A DNA stretch of 64,000 nucleotides from Paraburkholderia humisilvae (lineage in GTDB: Bacteria > Pseudomonadota > Gammaproteobacteria > Burkholderiales > Burkholderiaceae), in the NCBI RefSeq assembly GCF_902859855.1, contig NZ_CADIKH010000014.1, positions 1 through 64,000 of the forward strand, read 5' to 3'. Numbering within the stretch: position 1 is the first letter of the stretch; each line of letters begins with the position of its first letter. Below, one piece after another: positions 8,065 through 16,811 of the stretch. The position numbers were made by a program, and so were the translations under genes. Under the pieces are notes generated by a model. It was not told the origin of the DNA and ran no database searches. It saw only the letters and a list, made by a program, of their open reading frames with translations.

Positions 8065-9480
8065 ATGACGCCAACCGATCAATCGACGCACGCCGCTTCC
8101 CTCTTCGCCGACGCGCGCAAGATCGCGGTGCTTGCCTGGCCGGTGCTGATCGGCCAGCTCGCGATCATCGCGTTCGGCGTCATCGATACCGCGATGGTCG
8201 GCCGCTATTCGGCGACCGATCTCGCGGCGCTCGGACTCGGCGCGTCGATCTACGTATCGGTCTACATCGCGCTCACGGGCATTCTCACCGCATTGCAACC
8301 GATCGTCGGGCTGTCGTACGGCGCGGGCCGTCATGGCGAAATCGGCGAGGATGTGCGGCAGGCATTGTGGCTTGCGGGGGCACTGACCGTTATCGGCTTT
8401 CTGATTCTGTACTTCCCCGGGCCGCTGCTGCGACTCGCGCATGCGCCCGACGCGCTGCGCGAGCGCACCGTCGCCTATCTGCAGATTCTCGCGTTCGGTC
8501 TACCCGCAAGCCTCGTGTTTCGCGTGTATTCCGCGCTCGCCACCGCGGTCGGCCAGCCAAGACTCGTGATGTTTCTGCAGGTTGGCGCGCTCGCGTTGAA
8601 GATTCCGCTGAACCTGTGGCTCATTTTCGGCGGCCTCGGTGTGCCGGCCGCCGGCGGACCGGGCTGCGCGCTCGCGAGCACCGTGCTCAACTGGCTGCTC
8701 GGGGGCACCGCGCTGCTGCTGCTCATGAAACTCGAGGTGTTCCGGCCGTTCGCGATTTTCGCGCGCCTGTGCTGGCCGGTCTGGCAACGCCAGTTCGCAC
8801 TGTTGAAGCTCGGCATTCCGATGGGGGTGTCGTACCTGATCGAAGTGACGTCTTACACGTTCATGGCGCTCTTTATCGCCCGCTTCGGCACGACCACACT
8901 CGCCGGTCATCAGATCGCGGCAAACCTCGGCGCGGTGCTGTATATGACGCCGCTGTCGATCGGCATTGCGACCTCGACACTCGTCGCCCGTGCGCTGGGC
9001 GCACAGCACATCGCGGCCGCGAGCACGCTCGCGCGGCACGGCATTCTGATGGCATGCGCGATTGCGTGCTGCTTCTGCGCGACCGTGCTCGCGCTGCGGC
9101 CGTTGATCATCGCCGGCTATACGACCAACGCGCATGTCGCGGCCGCGGCAATGCCGCTCGTGCTGATCGTGGCGTTCTATCACATCTGCGACGCGCTGCA
9201 GATCACGTCGGCATTCGTATTGCGCGCGTATCGGATCGTGCTGGTGCCGACCGCGATCTACGCCTTTGCGCTGTGGGGCGTCGGACTCGGCGGCGGGTAT
9301 CTGCTCGGCTTTAACGTCGGCGGGGTCGTGCCGGCGTGGTTGACCGGTGCGCGCGGCTTCTGGGTAGCCAATACCGCAAGCCTCGCTGTCGCGGGCCTCG
9401 GATTGCTGTTTTACTGGCGCAGCGTGGGTGGCCGCTACGCCAGCAGCGCCGACGCGCCGCGCGACGAATTGCGCACGTAA
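8065..9480 (+). CDS. MATE family efflux transporter
   Basis: Inner-membrane cation-coupled exporter of the NorM/DinF group; substrates in the family are cationic drugs, dyes and metabolites. The 471 residues have twelve hydrophobic segments in two repeated halves. The family signature VLIGQLAIIAFGVIDTAMVG is at about 27-46, and the equivalent repeat KLGIPMGVSYLIEVTSY-TFMALFIARFG-LAGHQIAANL starts near 250. It follows the GT-C-like gene by 73 bases and may share its transcript. It converges on the CMD-family gene. The specific substrate cannot be read from sequence. Confidence 0.92.
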   Translation: MTPTDQSTHAASLFADARKIAVLAWPVLIGQLAIIAFGVIDTAMVGRYSATDLAALGLGASIYVSVYIALTGILTALQPIVGLSYGAGRHGEIGEDVRQALWLAGALTVIGFLILYFPGPLLRLAHAPDALRERTVAYLQILAFGLPASLVFRVYSALATAVGQPRLVMFLQVGALALKIPLNLWLIFGGLGVPAAGGPGCALASTVLNWLLGGTALLLLMKLEVFRPFAIFARLCWPVWQRQFALLKLGIPMGVSYLIEVTSYTFMALFIARFGTTTLAGHQIAANLGAVLYMTPLSIGIATSTLVARALGAQHIAAASTLARHGILMACAIACCFCATVLALRPLIIAGYTTNAHVAAAAMPLVLIVAFYHICDALQITSAFVLRAYRIVLVPTAIYAFALWGVGLGGGYLLGFNVGGVVPAWLTGARGFWVANTASLAVAGLGLLFYWRSVGGRYASSADAPRDELRT

Positions 9481-9572
9481 CCGCTCTCGCGTCCCCCGCC
9501 CGTCGCATGCTCACGTCGGTCAGGGGAGCGCTACGCGGATTGACCTTGACGGTGCCCGCGTCGTATCGCGCG

Positions 9573-9995
9573 TCACACCGCGTCGGCTTTTGCATGCGAA
9601 ATACGGTCGAGTCGGTCGAATACCTCGCGTGCCGCGAATAACGCATTCAACGCCGCCGGAAAGCCCGCATAGACCGCCATCTGCATAAACACTTCGACGA
9701 TTTCATCACGCGTGCAACCGACGTTCAGCGCCGCCTCGATATGCACCTTCAGTTGCGGCTGCGCGTTGCCGAGCGCAGCGAGTGCGGCGATGGTCGCGAT
9801 CTCTCGCGCGCGCAAGTCGAGTTTCGGACGGCTATAGATGTCGCCAAACGGAAACTCGATCAGTAAGCGTGCGAAATCCGGCGCGATCGGCGCCAATGCC
9901 GAGAGCACCTGCTCCCCGGCCGAACCGTCGATTTCCTTCAGCTTGTTCCAACCTCGTGTGTAGCGCTCATTGCCTTCGTGCTGGTGCTGTTCCAT
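9573..9995 (-). CDS. Carboxymuconolactone decarboxylase (CMD) family protein
   Basis: Small all-helical protein of the CMD/AhpD superfamily, 140 residues. It has the family pattern LDLRAREIATIAALAALG, then LKVHIEAALNVGCTRDEIVE and VFMQMAVYAGFPAALNAL. Only one cysteine is present, in NVGCT, so the AhpD-type CxxC disulfide reductase site is missing; a decarboxylase or unknown role is more likely. It lies 43 bases downstream of a MerR regulator on the same strand and is probably co-transcribed from the MerR promoter at 10439-10469. The same pairing of a MerR regulator with a CMD gene is common in proteobacteria. Confidence 0.88.
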   Translation of the reverse strand: MEQHQHEGNERYTRGWNKLKEIDGSAGEQVLSALAPIAPDFARLLIEFPFGDIYSRPKLDLRAREIATIAALAALGNAQPQLKVHIEAALNVGCTRDEIVEVFMQMAVYAGFPAALNALFAAREVFDRLDRISHAKADAV

Positions 9996-10038
9996 CGTGA
10001 AGCCTCGCTCCGTTCGGTGTTTGTCGACATGTCATGTC

Positions 10039-10428
10039 TCACTGCACGGGATCACGCCGAGCGCTGCGCTCGACCGCTTCGTAGTGGTCGATCTTGTCGC
10101 TGATCGCCGCGAGGTTGGTCTGCAACTGCGCGATGCGAGCCAGTACCGCATCGCGATGCGCGACCAGCATTTCGCGACGTGCGCTGACCGTCGCATCACC
10201 GTGCGCACGCAAGGCCGCGAACGCCTGCATCCCGGAAATCGGCATGCCGGTGGCCTTCAGGCGCATCACGAACTGCAGCCAGTCGAGGTCGGCCGGCGCA
10301 TAGAGACGATGTCCGGCTCCGCTGCGGCCGACCGCCCGCAGCAGGCCGGCCTGCTCGTAGTACCGCAGTGTGTGCGTGGAGACGCCGCTCAGCGCGGCGA
10401 CCTGACCGATCGTAAGTGCTTTGGACAT
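10039..10428 (-). CDS. MerR family transcriptional regulator
   Basis: DNA-distorting activator/repressor of 129 residues. The N-terminal winged helix-turn-helix reads LTIGQVAALSGVSTHTLRYY, followed by EQAGLLRAVGRSGAGHRLY, and a coiled-coil dimer helix covers about 75-115. There are no cysteines for metal binding, so it is in the NmlR/AdhR-like subgroup that responds to aldehydes or other electrophiles rather than metals; that ligand is inference. It is the first gene of a two-gene unit with the CMD protein. The upstream region has the expected 19-bp spacer promoter with a palindrome, so it is probably autoregulated. The start at 10428 leaves almost no leader. Confidence 0.93.
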   Translation of the reverse strand: MSKALTIGQVAALSGVSTHTLRYYEQAGLLRAVGRSGAGHRLYAPADLDWLQFVMRLKATGMPISGMQAFAALRAHGDATVSARREMLVAHRDAVLARIAQLQTNLAAISDKIDHYEAVERSARRDPVQ

Positions 10429-10438
10429 GACGGAACTC

Positions 10439-10469
10439 AGGTTAGGGCTTCGAGTGCACTCTAAGTCAA
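10439..10469 (-). promoter_or_regulatory. MerR-type promoter/operator with 19-bp spacer
   Basis: On the minus strand: -35 TTGACT (10469-10464), 19 bases, then -10 TAACCT (10444-10439). The spacer is filled by the dyad CTTAGAGTGCACTCGAAG (10465-10448), which is palindromic except for one pair and centred on GTGCAC. An overlong spacer with a centred dyad is the hallmark of promoters controlled by MerR proteins. The start codon follows 10 bases after the -10, so the mRNA should be nearly leaderless. Confidence 0.8.
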
Positions 10470-10605
10470 GTGCGCAGGCTCGTGAATCGTTGCGTGCGTG
10501 GTTGCGTGCGTCGTAGGATACCGGCTACACCCTCTGAGGGTTGGGAAGCCGCATCGCACTCGGTTAGAATCGCCAGCGTTCTGTAAGCAATCAGGAGCAC
10601 GACCG

Positions 10606-12756
10606 ATGCGAACGCCGATGCAACCTGGCACCCGTCAACGGATAGCGCGATCGGCATGCATGGCGGCTGTCGTGCTCTGCAGCCTCGCGGCGCTCACCTG
10701 GCAAGCCCATGCGGCTCGCATCGCACAGGTGTCCCCGCAGGGCACAGTCGCGCAGGTGCGACAGGTCGTCGTCAAATTCGACGAAGCCATGCTTGCATTC
10801 GGCACCGCGAACGCCGCGGCTCCCGCGCGTGTGCACTGCGACGATGCGTCGGCCAGCGCTGGCACGGGCCGCTGGATCGATACGAAGACATGGGCGTGGG
10901 ACTTCAATGCGGATCTGCCGCCGGGCATGCGATGCACGATCGATCTGAACGATGCATTGAAATCGGCGGCGGGTCAGGTGTTGAGCGGCCCGCGTCACTT
11001 TGCGTTCGAAACCGGCGGCCCGTTCGTGCAAAGCGTGATGCCGTACAGCGGCGAGATCGAGGAAGATCAGGCGTTTATCCTGCGTCTGAACGGGCCGGCG
11101 ACCGATGCTTCGGTTCACGAACATATCTGGTGCGAATCGAGCGGTCTCGGCAATCGCATTCCAGTCAAAGCCGTCGACGCATCGGCGCGTACCGCCCTGC
11201 TGTCCCACTTTCGCCTGCAGAAGGTCGCGGCGCGCGTGCTCACGCTGCAATGCCAGCAAACGCTGCCGTCCGGCACGAAGATGCAGCTTGTCTACGGCGC
11301 TGGTGTCGCCAGTCCGAGCGGCCTCGCGAACGACGTCGAGCGGCGCTTCGACTACACGGTGCGCGAGCCGTTCGCCGCGAGTTTCTCGTGCGAACGCGAA
11401 AATGCGAAGGCGCCCTGCACGCCGCTGCGCCCGCTACGTGTGCAGTTCAACGCGCCGATCGCGCGCGCCGACGCCGCGAAGATCCGCCTGAAGGGGCCGA
11501 ACGGCAGCGTCGCCCCCACCTTCCCGGCTGGCGATAAAAGCCCGGAAGTCGATGCGGTCGAGTTCGCCGCGCCGTTGCCCGAGCACGCCGAACTCACGAT
11601 CGACGTGCCCGCGCACCTGAGAGACGCGAGCGGCCGCGCGTTGTCGAACGCCGATCTGTTTCCGCTGAAGACCACGACCGCACCGCTGCCGCCGCTCGCG
11701 AAGTTTTCATCGGGCACATTCGGCATCATCGAACGCTTTGCGGAACCGGATACGCCTGCGCTCGTGCCCGTCACGCTGCGTAATGTCGAAGCGGACCTGC
11801 ACGTCGAGGGACTCAACGCGGGCACCGCGCGGTTCAGCCAGCTGCGCGTCGACGCGGACACGGACATTCGCCGCTGGATGCGCGTCGTCGAGCGCTTCGA
11901 CCAATACGCGATGACCCGCGAGTCGATCGCGAAGCTAATGCCGGGTCTGCTCGATCACGGTCAGCATCCGGTGTTTGTGCCGCGCGCACCGCAGGACACC
12001 CCGGAAAGCGGTGACGCCGGCGAATCGAACCGCCTGATCGATGTGCGCTCGGTTTCGTTGCTCGCGGGGCAGCACGGCGTAGAGACGCTGACGCTGCCGA
12101 AGGCCGACCCGAAGACACTGCGGCCATTCGAAGTGGTCGGCGTGCCGATCAAAAAACCGGGCTTCTACGTGATCGAGCTGGCGTCGCCGGCACTCGGTGC
12201 GTCGCTGCTCGGCAAGCCGGCGCCCATGTATGTGCGCACGGCCGTGCTCGTGACCAACCTCGGCGTCCACTTCAAGCAGGGGCGCGAAAACAGCGTCGTC
12301 TGGGTGACGACGCTCGACAAGGGCCAGCCGGTACCGAATGCCGACATCCATGTGAGCGACTGCAACGGCAGCGAACTCGCGTCCGGCAAGACCGACGCAC
12401 GCGGCCTGCTGACCCTCAACCAGCCGTTGCCAACGCCCGAGCGATGCAACGACGACCACTACGAGGGACTATTCGTCTCCGCGCGCATCGACGATCCGAA
12501 CACCGGCGCCGACATGGCGTTCGTGCGTTCCGAATGGAACCGCGGCATCGAGTCGTGGCGCTTTAATGTGCCGACCGATATGAGCCGCGAAGAAACGGTG
12601 CGTGCGCATACGATTTTCGATCGCACGCTGCTGCGCGCGGGCGAAACGGTCTCGATGAAACATCTGCTGCGGGTCGAGACGTTGAACGGCCTTGCGATGC
12701 CGAAGCGCTATCCGACGCGCGTGACGATCCGGCACCTCGGCAGCGGACAAACCTAG
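10606..12756 (+). CDS. Alpha-2-macroglobulin family protein, N-terminal part (ends at in-frame TAG)
   Basis: Bacterial alpha-2-macroglobulins (YfhM/ECAM type) are periplasmic protease traps, usually encoded next to pbpC as here. This frame gives 716 residues. A signal peptide ends near QAHA at residue 36, followed by the MG-type beta domains of the family (for example VQSVMPYSGEIEEDQAFILR). The ATG at 10606 is preceded by CAGGAG eight bases upstream and is preferred over the GTG at 10498. The frame stops at TAG 12754-12756, inside VTIRHLGSGQT, and the same frame then continues with family sequence (HLPLHWAAD) to 16794. The stop most likely replaces a Tyr or Gln codon. Without readthrough only a truncated, thioester-less product is made. 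Confidence 0.85.
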   Translation: MRTPMQPGTRQRIARSACMAAVVLCSLAALTWQAHAARIAQVSPQGTVAQVRQVVVKFDEAMLAFGTANAAAPARVHCDDASASAGTGRWIDTKTWAWDFNADLPPGMRCTIDLNDALKSAAGQVLSGPRHFAFETGGPFVQSVMPYSGEIEEDQAFILRLNGPATDASVHEHIWCESSGLGNRIPVKAVDASARTALLSHFRLQKVAARVLTLQCQQTLPSGTKMQLVYGAGVASPSGLANDVERRFDYTVREPFAASFSCERENAKAPCTPLRPLRVQFNAPIARADAAKIRLKGPNGSVAPTFPAGDKSPEVDAVEFAAPLPEHAELTIDVPAHLRDASGRALSNADLFPLKTTTAPLPPLAKFSSGTFGIIERFAEPDTPALVPVTLRNVEADLHVEGLNAGTARFSQLRVDADTDIRRWMRVVERFDQYAMTRESIAKLMPGLLDHGQHPVFVPRAPQDTPESGDAGESNRLIDVRSVSLLAGQHGVETLTLPKADPKTLRPFEVVGVPIKKPGFYVIELASPALGASLLGKPAPMYVRTAVLVTNLGVHFKQGRENSVVWVTTLDKGQPVPNADIHVSDCNGSELASGKTDARGLLTLNQPLPTPERCNDDHYEGLFVSARIDDPNTGADMAFVRSEWNRGIESWRFNVPTDMSREETVRAHTIFDRTLLRAGETVSMKHLLRVETLNGLAMPKRYPTRVTIRHLGSGQT

Positions 12757-12840
12757 CATCTGCCGCTGCACTGGGCCGCCGATCACACCGCCGACTCCAC
12801 CTTCCCGATTCCCGCCGCGGCCAAGCTCGGCGAATACAAC

Positions 12841-15800
12841 GTGTCGCTCGACGACGGCGACCCGAGCGCCGCCGACACCACGGACGCCACCGGCGCCACC
12901 GATCACGCCGACGACGAAAACAACGGCGACACCGCACCGCGCGCGAGCTACGAGTCGGGCAGCTTTCGCGTCGAAGCATTCCGTCTGCCGGTCTTCAAAG
13001 GGTCGATTGCCGTGCGCGATGAAAAGACGCATCCGCTGATCGCTGCGCAACAAGCGCCGCTTGCGTTGCAGATCGACTATGTATCGGGCGGCGCGGCGTC
13101 GGGCTTGCCGGTGCAGGTATCGGCCCTCGTGAAAAGCGCGTCACCCGCATTCGCCGGTACATACCCCGACTTCAGCTTCACGCCCTACCGCAAACCGGCC
13201 GACGACAACGCATCGTCATCCGGTAACGACGACGGCGAAGACAGCGGCGCGTCATCGTCATCGAGCGAAGACACCGCGAAGCTCGTCGCCGACAAGCAGC
13301 TGGTGACACTCGACCGCAACGGCTCCGGCACGCTCACGCTAAAGAACCTGCCGCCGCTCGATGCGCCGAAACGCCTTGTGCTCGAAGCGACCTTCGCCGA
13401 CCCGAACGGCGAAGTGCAAACGATCAGCGGCGGCGCGATGCTGTGGCCGGCCGCAGTGGTGGCCGGCATCCGGTCCGGGCAATGGGTGTCGGTCGGCCAT
13501 ACGGTGCCGGTCAAGGCGCTCGCCGTCGATCTGCAAGGCAAGCCGCTCGCCGGCGTCGCGCTCGACGTGCACGGCATCGCGCGCATCATGACGAGTTCGC
13601 GCAAACGGATGGTCGGCGGCTTCTATGCGTACGACAACCATACGGAGACGCGCGACCTCGGCACGCTCTGCAGCGGCGCGAGCGATGCGCGCGGACTGCT
13701 GTCGTGCGATGCGAAGCTGCGCGACGCGGGCAATATCGATCTCGTCGTCACCGCGAAAGACCATGACGGCCGGCAGTCGACCGCCACAACGTCGGTCTGG
13801 GTCACGCGCGCCGACCCGCTATGGTTCGGCGGCGACAATACCGACCGCATCGACGTATTGCCTGAGAAGCCCAGCTATGAACCCGGCGAGATCGCGCGCT
13901 TCCAGGTGCGCATGCCGTTTCGTTTCGCGACCGCGCTCGTCGCGGTCGAACGCGAAGGCATCATCGATACGCGCATCGTGCAGCTCAACGGCACCGACCC
14001 GACCATCGAGCTGAAAGTCGAAGAGGCATGGGGGCCGAACGTCTATGTATCGGTCCTCGCATTGCGCGGGCGGATTCGCGACGTGCCGTGGTACTCGTTC
14101 TTCACATGGGGCTGGAAAGCGCCGCTCGAATGGGCCCGCGCGTTCTGGTACGAAGGGCGCCAATACGAAGCCCCGACGCCGCTCGTCGATCTGTCGAAGC
14201 CCGCGTTCCGCTACGGACTCGCGCAAATCAAGGTCGGCACCGCCGCACACCGGCTTGCAGTTAGCGTGACCCCCGACGCGCAGACCTACACCGTGCGCGG
14301 CAACGCACACGTGAAGCTGCGCGTGCGAATGCCCGGCGGCCAACCCGCGCCGGCCGGCACGCAGATCGCGGTGGCCGCGGTCGACGAGGCTTTGCTCGAA
14401 CTGATGCCGAACCGCAGTTGGGACCTGCTCGACGCGATGCTGCAGCAACGCGCGTACGGCGTCGAAACGGCGACGGCGCAAATGGAGATTGTCGGTCGCC
14501 GGCACTTCGGCCGCAAAGCGGTGCCCGCGGGTGGCGGCGGCGGACACGCGGCGACCCGCGAACTGTTCGATACGCTGCTGCTATGGAACCCGCGCGTGAC
14601 GCTCGACGCGCAGGGCGCCGCATCGCTCGACGTGCCGCTCAACGATTCGCTGACGAGCTTCCGGATCGTCGCGATTGCCGCGGTCGGCACCGGTACGTTC
14701 GGTACAGGCAGTGCATCGATTCGCAGCACGCAGGATTTACAGCTGATTTCAGGGCTGCCGCCGCTCGTGCGCGAAGGCGACCTGTTCCGCGCGCAATTCA
14801 CGGTGCGCAACACCACCGCGCGGGCGATGAAGGTGCTCGTGAAGGCGACTATCCCGGGCCTCCCGCTGCCCGCGCAAACCGTCGATCTTGCGCCCGACTC
14901 CGCGCGTGAAGTCGCGTGGACCGTCACGACGCCGGAGGGCCTCGCCGACGCGTCGCAGCCAGCGTTGACGTGGAACATCAGCGCGGCTGAGCAACCGGCG
15001 ATGCGCTCGGCCGGCCCGCCTGCGAGCGACACGCTGAAGATCACGCAGCGCGTCGCCGCCGCCATCCCGATCACAGTTCAGCAGGCCACGCTTGCGCAAG
15101 TCGATGGCACGCTGTCGGTGCCGGTTGCCGCGCCACCTGATGCGAGCGTCGCCAGCAACGGCGCACTACGCGGAGGTATCGCGATAGCGCTGCAACCGAC
15201 GCTGGCGGACGGCCTGCCGGGCGTGCGCCGCTGGCTCGAACGCTATCCGTACACGTGCCTCGAACAGCTGAGCTCCCGCGCGATCGGGCTGCGCGATGCG
15301 CAGCAATGGCAGGCCGTGATCGCGAAGATGCCGGTGTATCTGGATCGCGACGGACTTGCGAACTACTTCCCGCCGGGCGACGACAGCCGCAATACCGGCA
15401 GCACAGTACTCAGCGCGTATCTGCTGTCCGCCAGTGACGCAGCATCGAAGCTCGATGCGCGCTTTGCGTTGCCCGACGATCTGCGCGGCAAGCTCACATC
15501 GGGCTTGACCGCTTTCGTCGAAGGCCGTATTGAACGCAATGCATGGGCGCCGCGCAAGGATCTCGATCTGCGCAAGCTCGCCGCGCTTGAAGCGCTGTCA
15601 CGCTATGGCGCCGTCCAGCCGCGCATGCTCGATTCGATCGAAATCGCGCCGAACCAATGGCCGACGTCGGCGGTGCTCGACTACTACGCGGTGCTGTCGC
15701 GCGTCAAAGGCGTCGCGCAGCGCGACGCCAAGCTCGCGCAACTCGAGCAGATCCTGCGCGCGCGGCTCAGCTTTCAGGGCACGCGTCTGACCTTCTCCAC

Positions 15801-16794
15801 CGAGTCCGGCGATGACCTGTGGTGGCTAATGACCGGTCCCGAAACCAACGCGGCGCGGCTCGCGCTGATCTTCGTCGACGCGCCCGGCTGGAAGGACGAG
15901 ATGCCACGCATCGTCGGCGGTCTGCTGGCATTGCAGCGCAACGGCGCATGGCAGACGACGACAGCGAACGTATGGGGCTCGCTCGCAGTCGAGCGGTTCT
16001 CGCGCACGTTCGAAAGCGAGCCGGTCACCGGCCGCACCACGCTGCGGCTCGGCGCGATCGACAGGACGATCGCGTGGAATGTCCCACCTGCCGATGCTTC
16101 GGCAGCGGCCCGCGCTTCCGTTGCATCGGCAACGAACGCCGCAGCGGCGAAAACCGCCACTCATACCCACAGCGCGCTGCTGCCGTGGCCGCCTGCGACG
16201 CACGGCAGCGCGCCGCTGCCGTTGACGCTCACGCACGAAGGCACCGGCAAACCCTGGGCGACGCTCGAAAGCCTCGCCGCCGTCCCGCTGAAAGCGCCGT
16301 TCGCCGCCGGTTACCGGATCACGAAGACCGTCACGCCGCTCGATCCTGCCGTCAACGGCGTCTACACGCGCGGCGACGTCGTGCGTGTCCATCTGGACAT
16401 TGATGCGCAAAGCGACATGACGTGGGTGGTCGTCAACGATCCGGTGCCGGCCGGGGCGACGATTCTCGGCTCCGGCCTTGGCCGCGATTCGCAAGTCGCC
16501 GTGCAAGGTGAAAACCGCGACGACAACACGCCACGCAACGCGTGGCCGACGTTCGTCGAACGCGGCTGCGACGGCTATCGCGCGTACTACGAGTACGTGC
16601 CGAAAGGCCGCTTCTCGATCGAGTACACGGTTCGGCTCAACAACCCGGGCACCTTCGGCCTGCCGCCGACGCGCGTCGAAGCGCTGTATGCGCCGTCAAC
16701 TTACGGCGCGTTGCCGAATGCGCCGGTGGTCGTGCGGCCAGCCGCGCTCGCGCCGACGCCGGCGGCCGCCGCTGCTTCGGCCGTCACGCAGTAG
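12841..16794 (+). CDS. Alpha-2-macroglobulin family protein, C-terminal part (same frame after the TAG)
   Basis: Continuation of the interrupted alpha-2-macroglobulin. The homologous frame resumes at 12757; the first possible restart codon is GTG 12841 (1317 residues). It has no signal peptide of its own, so an independent product would stay in the cytoplasm. It contains the bait-region and MG domains, a VDEALLELMPN stretch, and the thioester motif CLEQ (15256-15267, residue 1551 of the joined 2062-residue protein) in YPYTCLEQLSSR. The C-terminal receptor-like domain ends YEYVPKGRFSIEYTVRLNN. Two acidic/serine-rich low-complexity inserts lie at about 12841-12960 and 13200-13270. No further stop or frameshift occurs. 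pbpC follows after 17 bases. Confidence 0.85.
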   Translation: MSLDDGDPSAADTTDATGATDHADDENNGDTAPRASYESGSFRVEAFRLPVFKGSIAVRDEKTHPLIAAQQAPLALQIDYVSGGAASGLPVQVSALVKSASPAFAGTYPDFSFTPYRKPADDNASSSGNDDGEDSGASSSSSEDTAKLVADKQLVTLDRNGSGTLTLKNLPPLDAPKRLVLEATFADPNGEVQTISGGAMLWPAAVVAGIRSGQWVSVGHTVPVKALAVDLQGKPLAGVALDVHGIARIMTSSRKRMVGGFYAYDNHTETRDLGTLCSGASDARGLLSCDAKLRDAGNIDLVVTAKDHDGRQSTATTSVWVTRADPLWFGGDNTDRIDVLPEKPSYEPGEIARFQVRMPFRFATALVAVEREGIIDTRIVQLNGTDPTIELKVEEAWGPNVYVSVLALRGRIRDVPWYSFFTWGWKAPLEWARAFWYEGRQYEAPTPLVDLSKPAFRYGLAQIKVGTAAHRLAVSVTPDAQTYTVRGNAHVKLRVRMPGGQPAPAGTQIAVAAVDEALLELMPNRSWDLLDAMLQQRAYGVETATAQMEIVGRRHFGRKAVPAGGGGGHAATRELFDTLLLWNPRVTLDAQGAASLDVPLNDSLTSFRIVAIAAVGTGTFGTGSASIRSTQDLQLISGLPPLVREGDLFRAQFTVRNTTARAMKVLVKATIPGLPLPAQTVDLAPDSAREVAWTVTTPEGLADASQPALTWNISAAEQPAMRSAGPPASDTLKITQRVAAAIPITVQQATLAQVDGTLSVPVAAPPDASVASNGALRGGIAIALQPTLADGLPGVRRWLERYPYTCLEQLSSRAIGLRDAQQWQAVIAKMPVYLDRDGLANYFPPGDDSRNTGSTVLSAYLLSASDAASKLDARFALPDDLRGKLTSGLTAFVEGRIERNAWAPRKDLDLRKLAALEALSRYGAVQPRMLDSIEIAPNQWPTSAVLDYYAVLSRVKGVAQRDAKLAQLEQILRARLSFQGTRLTFSTESGDDLWWLMTGPETNAARLALIFVDAPGWKDEMPRIVGGLLALQRNGAWQTTTANVWGSLAVERFSRTFESEPVTGRTTLRLGAIDRTIAWNVPPADASAAARASVASATNAAAAKTATHTHSALLPWPPATHGSAPLPLTLTHEGTGKPWATLESLAAVPLKAPFAAGYRITKTVTPLDPAVNGVYTRGDVVRVHLDIDAQSDMTWVVVNDPVPAGATILGSGLGRDSQVAVQGENRDDNTPRNAWPTFVERGCDGYRAYYEYVPKGRFSIEYTVRLNNPGTFGLPPTRVEALYAPSTYGALPNAPVVVRPAALAPTPAAAAASAVTQ

Positions 16795-16811
16795 CCTCGC
16801 ATGAGACCGTC

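Noticed and set aside
10498..10605. Upstream extension of the alpha-2-macroglobulin frame from GTG 10498
   Set aside because: The ATG at 10606 has a CAGGAG ribosome site and is followed by a proper signal peptide; the extension overlaps the MerR promoter region.
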